Shown here: positions 45,420 to 54,200 of the stretch, one piece after another | Layout of the letters: each line of letters starts with the position of its first letter | Position numbering within the stretch: the stretch's first letter is position 1 | From: Paludibacteraceae bacterium | GTDB lineage: Bacteria; Bacteroidota; Bacteroidia; Bacteroidales; Paludibacteraceae | DNA length: 64,000 bases | Reading direction: 5' to 3' | Assembly: GCA_017630395.1 (NCBI GenBank) | Contig: JAGBVI010000005.1 | Location: 1-64,000, forward strand | Notes under the pieces: generated by a model | Databases searched by the model: none | Seen by the model: only the letters and a program-made list of their open reading frames with translations | What the model was told of the DNA's origin: nothing | Made by a program: the position numbers and the translations under genes

Positions 45420-46091
45420 TTAGAATCTCAAACCAGCACCGGCAGAAAAAGATCTATTTTTAAAGGCCAAAGAATTCGAATTAGCATTTGCATTCATGCA
45501 ACCAAATTCAGCATTAACCTTCACAGTTACGTATGAAAAAATCAATCTGATACCACAATCAATACCGAAATCAAAATTTTTCAATAGATTTTGTTCCTCT
45601 TCATCATTAAAAAATGCCTTATACTCCATCGTACGAAGACCATATTGAGCCAAATTATTATCAGAGGTAACAGCATAATTACCTGCTATACCATAACCCA
45701 CATACGGACCTGCCATAATTTGCATACCACATTTTCTTGAAAATGGAATATTCAAAGCAAAATCAATCGGCAACTCAATATACATAGAGGTCATATCCGT
45801 GGTTGTTTCTGCCAAGTCAATTTTAACATTTTGCACATACCCTTTACTTTCAAAGACTAAAGATGGAGCAAAAGAGACCCATGAGAAAAATATCGGGAAG
45901 TCACCTCCAATTCCGGCACGGAAACCAATTCTATAATCTGTGTGCTTAGCCGTTGTAGTACTATAAGTTGCACCACCTTCAATCAAAAAATGAGGTCTAT
46001 CAAACGGACTAAATTGACGATACGGACTAATCTGAGCATTTGCACATAGTACAAATAGCGAAGTAAGTAAAGCGATTACAATTTTTTTCAT
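45420..46091 (-). CDS. PorT-like outer-membrane beta-barrel protein
   Basis: A 223-residue protein. The signal peptide (about 1-19) ends CANAQ. The mature part has short alternating strands with aromatic ends: HFLIEGGATYST, YRIGFRAGIGGDFPIF, VSFAPSLVFESKGY, MYIELPIDFALNI, MQIMAGPYVGYGIAGNYA and FDFGIDCGIRLIF. It ends FSAGAGLRF with a terminal Phe for outer-membrane assembly. This is the pattern of the PorT/OmpW-like small barrel proteins abundant in Bacteroidota. No specific function can be given. Confidence 0.82.
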   Translation of the reverse strand: MKKIVIALLTSLFVLCANAQISPYRQFSPFDRPHFLIEGGATYSTTTAKHTDYRIGFRAGIGGDFPIFFSWVSFAPSLVFESKGYVQNVKIDLAETTTDMTSMYIELPIDFALNIPFSRKCGMQIMAGPYVGYGIAGNYAVTSDNNLAQYGLRTMEYKAFFNDEEEQNLLKNFDFGIDCGIRLIFSYVTVKVNAEFGCMNANANSNSLAFKNRSFSAGAGLRF

Positions 46092-46430
46092 TTTATTTTA
46101 GTTATAATTTCTAATTTTCCTCTTTCAAAATGCCCACGCCAAAGAATAATTTTCTCAAGACATCTATTTAAGGACAATTTTTATTTATTTTAGACGACAC
46201 TGAATTCTCTTTGTTTATCCAATAATCACCCCAATCACGATGACAACAACACTCATTCTCCAATAATCCAACTTAAACAAATCCCCTTCAAAATCATCTG
46301 AGTTAATTAATCAAAACTACATTTAGCGGTTGCGAATTTAACCATTTTTTTTTCAATTCAACAACTATCTACCAAAAATCGTTATAAAATCCCCCAAGAT
46401 TCTCATTGATTTACTTTTCAAAACCAAGGA
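46092..46430. other. intergenic region barrel gene to miaB
   Basis: About 340 bp without a gene or family A to C element. A TTCAAAATCATCTGAG block (46287-46302) with CCAATAATCCAACTTAAA shortly before it resembles 29214-29256. Confidence 0.5.
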
Positions 46431-47747
46431 TTAAACCTCTTCCCCAATAAGAGTTGCCGAAGTTGAAGAGAAAACTTTCACTTGAACTAAATCCCCCACT
46501 TTATGATTTCCTTTAGGAAAAACAACCACTTTGTTTTGAGAAGTTCTACCAAAGAGTTGGTCTTCAGATCGTTTAGAACGCCCCTCTACCAAAACTTCAA
46601 AAACCTTACCAATATCCCTTTGATTGCTCAATGCAGACATTTGGTTTTGTAACGCAATAATTTCGTTAAGTCGAGCAATTTTCACCTCTTCTGGGACATT
46701 ATCCGGAAGATTTTTAGAAGCAAAAGTACCCGGTCTTTCAGAATACTTAAACATAAATGCCGAATCGAAAACAACCTCCTTCAACAATGACAAAGAGAGC
46801 TGTTGATCCTCATCTGTTTCATCATGGAATCCACAAAACATATCAGTAGTAATACCGCAATCAGGAATAATTCTTCGAATTGCAGCAATTCTGTTCAGAT
46901 ACCATTCACGAGTATATTTTCGATTCATTGATTTCAGAATTTTATCACTACCCGACTGAACCGGCAAGTGGATATGCCGACAAATATTAGGATAATTCAC
47001 CATTGTTTCCAATACATCATCACTCATATCCTTAGGGTGAGAAGTAGTAAAACGAATTCTCATAGAAGGATAAGCCTCCGCAACAATAGACAATAATTGA
47101 GCAAAATTAACTACTCTCTCGCCCTCATTAAAACAGTAAGAGTTGACATTTTGTCCCAAAAGAATTACCTCTTTGAATCCACGTTTATTTAAATCCTCAA
47201 TCTCATTCAAAATACTATTCACTTCACGACTCCTCTCTCTACCTCTTGTATAAGGGACAATACAGTAAGAACAGAAGTTATTACAACCTCTCATAATTGA
47301 AACGTAACCGGAGATAGAATTACCGGAAATACGAGAAGGAATAATGTTTTTATAGGTCTCGGTTGTTGAAAGTTCCACATTAATTGCTTGGTAACCTTGC
47401 TCAACCATACCAATTAAGTTAGGCAAATCCAAATAAGCATCGGGACCAACAACCAAATCTACCACTTTCGACTCTAACAAAGCCTCCTTTTGACGCTCTG
47501 CCATACACCCTAATATACCAACGATTAATTTCCGTTTCTTTTTTAAGGTTTGAAAATAGGTCAATCGACTATCAATTTTTTGTTCTGCATTATCACGTAT
47601 AGAACAAGTATTAACAAAGACAGCATCAGCCTTTTCCAAATCGGATTCCACCTCATATCCGGCTGTTTTCATAACAGATGCAACCACCTCACTATCAGCC
47701 ACATTCATTTGACAACCGTAGGTTTCTATGTATAATTTCTTTGCCAT
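46431..47747 (-). CDS. miaB: tRNA-2-methylthio-N6-dimethylallyladenosine synthase MiaB
   Basis: A 438-residue methylthiotransferase with two iron-sulfur clusters that adds a methylthio group to i6A37 of tRNAs reading UNN codons. The N-terminal domain has C12 (TYGCQMNVADS), C48 (VNTCSIRDNAEQK) and C81 (GCMAERQ) as cluster ligands. The radical SAM motif is RGCNNFCSYCIVPYTRGRER. The C-terminal TRAM domain ends FSSTSATLIGE. The closest alternative, MtaB or RimO, is less likely because of YGCQMN and the length. Confidence 0.96.
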   Translation of the reverse strand: MAKKLYIETYGCQMNVADSEVVASVMKTAGYEVESDLEKADAVFVNTCSIRDNAEQKIDSRLTYFQTLKKKRKLIVGILGCMAERQKEALLESKVVDLVVGPDAYLDLPNLIGMVEQGYQAINVELSTTETYKNIIPSRISGNSISGYVSIMRGCNNFCSYCIVPYTRGRERSREVNSILNEIEDLNKRGFKEVILLGQNVNSYCFNEGERVVNFAQLLSIVAEAYPSMRIRFTTSHPKDMSDDVLETMVNYPNICRHIHLPVQSGSDKILKSMNRKYTREWYLNRIAAIRRIIPDCGITTDMFCGFHDETDEDQQLSLSLLKEVVFDSAFMFKYSERPGTFASKNLPDNVPEEVKIARLNEIIALQNQMSALSNQRDIGKVFEVLVEGRSKRSEDQLFGRTSQNKVVVFPKGNHKVGDLVQVKVFSSTSATLIGEEV

Positions 47748-48101
47748 TATAAAATCTAAATATAAAGAAACTACTTAAGGAAACTTTAAAAATTAGATAT
47801 TGAAAATAAATCGAACATTTTTTCAGGTCTATTAAAATTCAATTTACTATCCTATTCATATTCACCAAATTACAATCATACATCACTCCATAGCAAATAG
47901 AAACAACCTAAGCAAATACTCTTCAAAACACTCTCGACCTAAATGATAAAATTTGCCTTAAATTTTAATGCGTCAAAGTTATAAAATTATAACCGGATTT
48001 CAAAGAAAGAAAAACACTTACTTCATCATTAAACTTTTACTCCAACTATTTATCATAGCGACAAAAAGAATCAATTTCCGCAAAGAAATAAGGCGTACGT
48101 A
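47748..48101. other. intergenic region miaB to lptB
   Basis: Divergent region of 437 bp to the lptB start. No gene is convincing: a 66-codon plus-strand frame at 47968 contains the lptB promoter and has an unlikely composition. Nothing recognised apart from the lptB promoter. Confidence 0.5.
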
Positions 48102-48131
48102 TTGTAGAAACCAACAAAAACCTTACTTTTG
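48101..48131 (+). promoter_or_regulatory. promoter of lptB
   Basis: ATTG ending at 48104 and TACTTTTG at 48124-48131 have exactly 19 bp between them, an excellent match to the Bacteroidota -33/-7 promoter. The start codon is 54 bp downstream. Confidence 0.78.
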
Positions 48132-48184
48132 CAATGAGAAAAATGGAGAACCTCATCTCAATAAATAACCGAAAATAAGAGTTT

Positions 48185-48943
48185 ATGGAAAACAGCATGG
48201 TGCTTCGCACAGAAAATTTGGTAAAAATATATGGTCAACGAACTGTAGCCAACAATGTATCCATCAATGTAAAGCAGGGAGAAATTGTAGGACTTTTGGG
48301 TCCTAATGGAGCCGGGAAAACGACCACCTTCTATATGACAACCGGACTAATTGTTCCGAACGCAGGAAAAATCTTTTTGAATGAAGAAGAGATTACCAAA
48401 TATCCTGTTTACAAAAGGGCGCAAAAAGGAATTGGCTATCTGGCGCAAGAACCCTCTGTGTTTCGAAAAATGAGTGTAGAAGACAACATTCGCTCTGTAT
48501 TAGAGATGACCAACTTTTCGAAGGAATATCAACAAGAGAAATTGGAAAATTTGATATCAGAGTTTAATCTATCACATGTTCGCAAAAATTTGGGAGATCG
48601 ACTTTCCGGAGGAGAAAGAAGAAGAACAGAAATCGCTCGTTGTTTGGCCATTGAACCTAAATTCATTATGCTTGATGAGCCTTTTGCTGGTGTAGATCCC
48701 ATTGCGGTTCAAGATATCCAAGAGATTGTTTGGAAACTAAAAGAGAAAAACATAGGAATTCTGATTACCGACCATAACGTAGATGAGACCTTGTCTATTA
48801 CAGACCGCGCTTATCTTTTATTTGACGGGAAAATTTTATTCCAAGGCACCTCTGAAGAGTTGGCCCAAAACCCAATTGTAAAAGAAAAATATTTAGGAAA
48901 AGATTTTGAGTTAAAACGAAGAATGCCAAGTAAAGAGGCATAA
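48185..48943 (+). CDS. lptB: LPS export ABC transporter ATP-binding protein
   Basis: A 252-residue ABC ATPase. Walker A is [13 protein letters not shown], the Q-loop region [19 protein letters not shown], the signature [17 protein letters not shown], Walker [18 protein letters not shown] and the switch His in [11 protein letters not shown]. This combination matches LptB, which powers transfer of lipopolysaccharide from the inner membrane to the outer membrane with LptFG. LptFG and LptA/C are not adjacent. LivF/LivG-type transporters are more distant. It has its own promoter. Confidence 0.92.
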   Translation: MENSMVLRTENLVKIYGQRTVANNVSINVKQGEIVGLLGPNGAGKTTTFYMTTGLIVPNAGKIFLNEEEITKYPVYKRAQKGIGYLAQEPSVFRKMSVEDNIRSVLEMTNFSKEYQQEKLENLISEFNLSHVRKNLGDRLSGGERRRTEIARCLAIEPKFIMLDEPFAGVDPIAVQDIQEIVWKLKEKNIGILITDHNVDETLSITDRAYLLFDGKILFQGTSEELAQNPIVKEKYLGKDFELKRRMPSKEA

Positions 48944-48947
48944 CTTA

Positions 48948-48993
48948 AAAGTTTGTTCAGATTTTATTTCGAACATATTTAAGAGCTATTTTT
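48948..48993 (-). repeat. truncated family A end (A6)
   Basis: AAAAGTTTGTTCAGATTTT followed by ATTTCGAACATATTTAAGAG and CTATTTTTA matches the outer 45 bases of family A elements (compare 16859-16905). The rest is missing; a family B element begins immediately after. Confidence 0.65.
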
Positions 48994-49055
48994 AGGAGGG
49001 TTCTATAAATTCATTTCGAGGAATATAACTCAAAATGAGGTTATAGGACCCTACG
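48994..49055. repeat. family B compact palindrome, copy B2
   Basis: A 62-bp hairpin: the left arm is AGGAGGGTTCTATAAATTCA plus TTTCGAG, the right arm on the other strand CGTAGGGTCCTATAACCTCA plus TTTTGAG. Arms are about 27 bases with few mismatches and an 8-base centre. It directly abuts a truncated family A end between the convergent lptB and rnhB. Confidence 0.7.
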
Positions 49056-49151
49056 CATAATTATCCCAAACAGAGAATAGGAAAACAAATTCCTTCCGGG
49101 TATTTTCAAGCCTTACATTAAGAAGTTGATAAAGAAGAAGACCCCAAAGCC

Positions 49152-49751
49152 TCAAAAATCCAATTTAAGCTGAGGGTCCAAAAGCGTAAACGATTTTCGA
49201 TGATGGCAGGTAGCCCCGAAACGTTCAATAGCAGCACGATGATCTTTTGTAGGATAACCTTTATTTTTCTTCCACTGATACGCAGGAAATTCCTCTCCGA
49301 TTTTTACCATATAATCATCTCTATACGTTTTAGCCAACACAGATGCAGCAGCAATCGAGAGAAATTTACCATCCCCTTTTACAATGCAATGATGAGAAAT
49401 ATCATGATAAGGGAGAAACCGATTCCCATCAATAATAAGATGTTGAGGTCTCACCTTCAATTGCTCTAATGCACGATGCATAGCCAAAAAAGAAGCCTTG
49501 AGTATATTTATCTCGTCTATTTCCTGAGCAGAAACCACGCCGACAGCCCAATCCAGAGCCTGTTCTTCGATAAGTGGACGAAGTTGATACCTCATCTTTT
49601 CGGTCAACTTTTTAGAGTCATTCAACTCTTCACAAGAAAAGTCATCCGGAAACACCACTGCGGCAGCAAAAACGGGGCCCGCCAAGCAACCACGTCCGGC
49701 TTCATCACAACCAGCCTCCACGACATTTGGAGTATGATAAGGTAACAACAT
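49152..49751 (-). CDS. rnhB: ribonuclease HII
   Basis: A 199-residue enzyme that nicks RNA-DNA hybrids, in particular single ribonucleotides in [23 protein letters not shown] contains the first catalytic Asp and Glu, LIIDGNRF the second Asp, and the [11 protein letters not shown]-type block [11 protein letters not shown] the third. The C-terminal [20 protein letters not shown] block is typical of RNase HII. It lies 4 bp after the M28 peptidase on the same strand and is likely co-transcribed. Confidence 0.97.
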   Translation of the reverse strand: MLLPYHTPNVVEAGCDEAGRGCLAGPVFAAAVVFPDDFSCEELNDSKKLTEKMRYQLRPLIEEQALDWAVGVVSAQEIDEINILKASFLAMHRALEQLKVRPQHLIIDGNRFLPYHDISHHCIVKGDGKFLSIAAASVLAKTYRDDYMVKIGEEFPAYQWKKNKGYPTKDHRAAIERFGATCHHRKSFTLLDPQLKLDF

Positions 49752-49755
49752 ACAA

Positions 49756-50745
49756 TTACTCGCTATAAATTAACAATTCCAAAACATTTCCCACCATTTT
49801 CAACGACTCTTTGTCGATATTCTGAGGCGTATCATAGATTGTATGCCAAGTGGAAGGAAATCCCCTATTCGGACTAAAATCAATGATATCAATAGTCGGA
49901 ATTCCGGTAAGAATATTAACATAATAGTGATCATCCACGATAGAGCCGGAAGTTTTAGAAACAAAAGTCTGAGAGTAGCCCAAAGAGTGAGCCACGGACC
50001 ACACTTTTGCCAAAATTTCAGGAGCAAACTGTTGCGAAATCACATCATAACCAAAGTTAGGATTAACGCCCCCCACCATATCGAGAAGAATACCATAGAT
50101 AGGTTTTACCGAGTAAGGTTTCTTAGCCCCCCAATATTGAGAACCTAAGCACCAAGTATCCTCCGAATCATTTTGAACGAAGGACGGAGTACCATAATCC
50201 TCCGAATCAAATAAAACGATATCAACACCTACTGAAGGAGCCTTTTGCTGCCAAATCCTCGCCAATTCCAACAGGACAGCCACACCGCTGGCACCATCAT
50301 TTGCACCCAAAACCGGTGACTTCCAATTCACCTCAGCATCATTATCACAATAAGGACGAGAGTCCCAATGCGCAAACAACGCAATACGTTTGGGATGCGA
50401 AGGATTTATTTGAGCAATAATATTGGTAGAGTGTAAAATTTCACCATTATAAGCTTTTGCATCAAACTTTTGCAAAGTAACGAGGGCACCATACTCGGAC
50501 AATTTTTTCTCGAGATAGGCTGCACAAGCCACATGAGCAGGCGTATTAGGAATACGCGGACCAAAATCGCACTGTTTTTGCAAAAAGGAGAAAGCCGAAT
50601 CAGCAGAAAAGTTAAATTGCATAACTATTTTTGAGGAATCTGATGTAGGTTGTGTATTCCTATTCTCGGAATTAAGCGTAGAATGATTTGCATTACACGC
50701 AATGAAGAAGAGAGAAAAAAGAAGAGTTTGAACAATGTTTTTCAT
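49756..50745 (-). CDS. M28 family peptidase / glutaminyl cyclase-like lipoprotein
   Basis: A 329-residue protein of the M28 zinc-peptidase fold. With an ATG at 50745 it begins [17 protein letters not shown], a lipoprotein signal with Cys17. The frame continues upstream without a good start. Family blocks are [16 protein letters not shown] (first His-Asp), [19 protein letters not shown] (bridging Asp), VLFDSEDYG (Glu/Asp) and [10 protein letters not shown] (later His). This resembles the glutaminyl-peptide cyclotransferase-like M28 subfamily of Bacteroidota, which can cyclise N-terminal Gln; cyclase versus aminopeptidase cannot be told here. It is upstream of rnhB. Confidence 0.88.
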   Translation of the reverse strand: MKNIVQTLLFSLFFIACNANHSTLNSENRNTQPTSDSSKIVMQFNFSADSAFSFLQKQCDFGPRIPNTPAHVACAAYLEKKLSEYGALVTLQKFDAKAYNGEILHSTNIIAQINPSHPKRIALFAHWDSRPYCDNDAEVNWKSPVLGANDGASGVAVLLELARIWQQKAPSVGVDIVLFDSEDYGTPSFVQNDSEDTWCLGSQYWGAKKPYSVKPIYGILLDMVGGVNPNFGYDVISQQFAPEILAKVWSVAHSLGYSQTFVSKTSGSIVDDHYYVNILTGIPTIDIIDFSPNRGFPSTWHTIYDTPQNIDKESLKMVGNVLELLIYSE

Positions 50746-50901
50746 AAAATAAGATATAATTCGTAATTCATGCCAAATACAGGACGAGCAGTTACCTTTT
50801 TCCGTAAAAAAAGAATAACAGAAGTACACTTTTGCAGAGATTACCAAAAAATAATATGTTATTGCAAAAAAGGTTGTGTAGAATTTACACAACCTTTTTG
50901 A

Positions 50902-50977
50902 TGGTAGCGGATCCGGGAATCGAACCCGAGTTTCAGCCGTGAGAGAGCTACGTGCTAGGCCACTACACTAATCCGCC
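50902..50977 (-). tRNA. tRNA-Glu (anticodon CTC)
   Basis: On the minus strand the acceptor GGCGGAT pairs with ATCCGCT (first pair G-U). The D arm is GTGT-AGTGGCCTA-GCAC. The anticodon loop CTCTCAC gives anticodon CTC, closed by TAGCT/GGCTG. The T arm is TCGGG-TTCGATT-CCCGG. A CCA follows the discriminator A, so the 3' end may be encoded. The type is glutamate by anticodon and by the resemblance of the loop to other tRNA-Glu. Confidence 0.93.
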
Positions 50978-50993
50978 ATTCTTAATTTCGGCA

Positions 50994-51024
50994 CAAAGGT
51001 AATACTATTTTTTAGAATTGCAAA
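50994..51024 (-). promoter_or_regulatory. promoter of tRNA-Glu
   Basis: On the minus strand TTTG (51021-51024) and TACCTTTG (50994-51001) are separated by exactly 19 bp, a textbook Bacteroidota promoter, ending 16 bp before the tRNA. Confidence 0.85.
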
Positions 51025-51090
51025 CTTTTACAGAAAAAATTTTACTAAATTAAAGTTTTTTACAAAACTACTGATTTTATATTTGGAAAG

Positions 51091-51267
51091 ATGAGAAAAA
51101 GAATTTACTTTTACAAATTGAATAGTAGTGGTAAATTAAGGCAAACACCTTACAATTGGATTACCACTAAAGATGAAAGTTTACTATCTATTTTTGTAGA
51201 GAAGCAAATTAAGAGAGTAAAAGAATGCAACAAGATCGAAACAAATAGGGGTAAACAGAGTAAGTAG
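51091..51267 (+). CDS. possible small basic protein upstream of the giant gene
   Basis: A 58-codon frame with ATG, reading MRKRIYFYKLNSSGKLRQ, then PYNWITTKDESLLSIFVEKQ and a basic tail ending RGKQSK. Composition looks protein-like (charged and hydrophobic residues in a plausible mix), and it ends 22 bp before the giant gene. I do not recognise a family. It overlaps a long inverted repeat, so it may equally be an untranslated leader that happens to be open. Confidence 0.3.
   Translation: MRKRIYFYKLNSSGKLRQTPYNWITTKDESLLSIFVEKQIKRVKECNKIETNRGKQSK
51126..51169 (+). promoter_or_regulatory. double-stem inverted repeat upstream of the giant gene
   Basis: Outer stem TAGTGGTAA / TTACCACTA (51126-51134 and 51161-51169), inner stem TAAGG / CCTTA (51137-51141 and 51148-51152). 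A TATTTTTG that could be a -7 element lies just downstream at 51189-51196 but has no -33 partner. The repeat could be a protein-binding operator or a leader structure. Confidence 0.45.
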
Positions 51268-51289
51268 GAAGCAAATAAGAAAGTTAAGT

Positions 51290-54200
51290 ATGAAACAGAG
51301 AAGCAACATGAACGACAAGAAGTTTCTACACATCATAAGATTGGTATTAACCCTCATTATTGTAGGAGGAGTTAGTAGTTCGCTCTATGCCAAAAATGAA
51401 GACACCCCCAACTTGGACTTCAGCAAAGGAACATGGGAGGGCTGGACCAGGTATTATGGGTATTATGGACCGGTCAATATGCTTACCCCTACCAATGGAA
51501 AAGTTGTTTCCAATAGTTTGAATGCTCGTGATGTTGACGCTACTGATGTATGGACATTAAAGAATGACCAGATCTCCGGAACCAATTATGGTATGTTTGA
51601 AATTGTCAGTTCAAGTTCTAATGACAACAACTTAGCTTGTGACAACTTAAAATTGGTACCGGAAGGAAGCACACATACTGTTAGAATCGGGAATATGGGA
51701 TTCCCTGAAATCTATGCAACTTCAGACTTTGTAGGTAATTGGTATAGACGAGCCATGGCAGAGCGCATGACCTATAGTTTTACAGTAACAGAAGCCTCAT
51801 CCCTGCTCACCTATAAGTACGCAACTGTTATTCAAAAAGATTCTGAACATGAATCGTATCACGATAGTGAAGGAATGGCACCATTTTCTGTAACCGTAAC
51901 CGCCAATAATGGCACTGTATTATGTAACTCTATGGTGGTAAAGAGTGATTCTGAGTTAAAAAAGGCCTCTATTATACAACAAAAAGGAACCTACCAAACC
52001 GTATGTACACAATACTCTGACAATTGTATAAATTTAAGTGATACCAAATATTACTTTGAAAGAGACGAATGGGGAGGAGGAAAGAGATATTATTACTATG
52101 ATAATAGAGGAAGAAAAAAGAGTTATACTGACAATGACAATGCCATGATTTGGGATGCAACTGCAAATTGTTACCGCTTGTGCATGGAGAGGGAGTGTAT
52201 AAAAACAGAATCTATTTTTATCCCGGATGACAAAGCCTACCCCTGCTACCAATCCAACTTAACACAAGATGTATTGGATGAGATGTATTACAAGGAGTGG
52301 GCCACCATTGTCTATGACTTAAGAGACTATATTGGTCAAACCATTACCATTGATGTTCGGAATCGAGATTGTTTGGAATATGGTTGGGTGTGTAACGGAT
52401 GTAATGCTTACGGAAACTTTAGTAACCTTAAGGTTGTTACACAAAACACTGGAACAGCAAATTGTTTGTATTGCGGAAGGACTAATTGGACATTTTCTTC
52501 ACGGATTATGGCCGGTTTTCACCGCACCTACGGTTACTTCACGGCGGAGACATCTAAAATGGAGTTAACCGTACAAAATTGTGGAGATAAACACGATGCC
52601 AAAATCACTGCTCCAGAGGGGTTTGCATCTTACGAGTGGAGAGATCCTAACGGGAATGAATTGATGACCGAAGAAGGTCACCCCAATGTGGCTATTGTTC
52701 CCTACGGTAGCATTCAACCTAACAAGGATTACACTTGCACCATGAAGAGTGCTGACCCTGACTGTGAGCCGATTGTAGAGAAATTCAGATTAAACAACCC
52801 TCCTATCGAATTGGACTTTACAGCGGATGTAGCCTGCTTCAATGAGGTACAATTTACCGATAACAGCAAGGTGCTTCCCGTAACCATTGATGGAGAAGAG
52901 GTGATTTACGACTCTATTGTCAACAGAGTATGGTCTTACTACGAAGATGGTGAATTGGTGGAAATTGCAGAAAAAAATCCTTTGATTCAATTCAATTGCA
53001 AAAACAATACAACTTGTACCTACGAGGTTAAATTAACCGTTTGGACAGCCAACGACTGTAAACGCGAAATTACCAGGGAGATAGAAGTACAACCCCGTCC
53101 GGATGTAGAGTTGCTTGGAGAAGACAAAGTATGTTTTGGTTATTCCACTCCAATTGAATTGAAGAACTACAATTATAGCGATAACATCTACTATTGGTTA
53201 AATGAATCCGGAGACACCCTTGCAAAAGGATCAGGCGATGCATACAGAATCTACGATGCCCAACCTACCAATGGAACAGCCACCTATACCCTACGCATCG
53301 AACGTCAGGAAGTATCAAATTTAGACAAGATCAGAACCTGTCGTTACATCGGGGAACATAACATCACCGTATTGGAGACACCTACAGTAGCTGTAACAGC
53401 CAATAACACCTACTTCCCTACCATAGATGGAAATCCTGCTAAGGCAATTGATATCTGTTTGAAGGCAAAAGCCCATTTGACTGCAACAACCAACATGAAT
53501 TGCGACATAGCATGGTTTGAAGATATTAACGATATATTACATACAACCGGAGATAACAATATAAGCAACTACACGCACACCATAACAGATAGCACCAAGG
53601 TGTATCTCAAAATGTATGTAGAAGCTACATCAAAAACAAATGGATGTAAAGCCTACGATTCCATCTACATCAAGGATTTGCCAATACCAGAAATAACCAT
53701 TGAAGGTCCGGACGAGATTTGCGCCAACACCACAGAACTCTATACCGCAACAGGAGATGGAAAACCTGAGAGTTATGTATGGACCACTGCCGAAGGCAAC
53801 AACTTCCAAATGCCGGGCATCTCTATCACACAACCGGAAACGAGTAATGGAACTTCTGCAAAATACACCTACTCCGTAATGGGAGTCGGCATCAACGGTT
53901 GTAGCAACAGTGTAACGAAAGAGATTGAGGTCTTCAATGCACCGGTACTTAGCGTAAATGGAAGCACACAAATCTGTGAAGGCGGAGAGATAGCTCTATC
54001 GATTGGCGGAGCAGATAGTAGTAGTTGGGATAATGGAGCACAATTGCTTGGCGGAGCAGAAATGAAAGAGACTCCTGCCAACACGAGAAAGAGCTACATG
54101 GTATATGGATACAAGAAGAACAATACGGCACTCTGCATGAGCAAGATAGAGATTCCGATCACAATTCACAGCAAGCCGAACATTCTCATTACCGGTATCA

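Noticed and set aside
47968-48168. 66-codon plus-strand ORF upstream of lptB
   Set aside because: It contains the well-formed lptB promoter and has an unlikely composition.
8428-48993. Family A elements as a CRISPR array or small RNA genes
   Set aside because: Copies are kilobases apart, are palindromic over their full length and have no regular spacers. No promoter of the local type precedes them.
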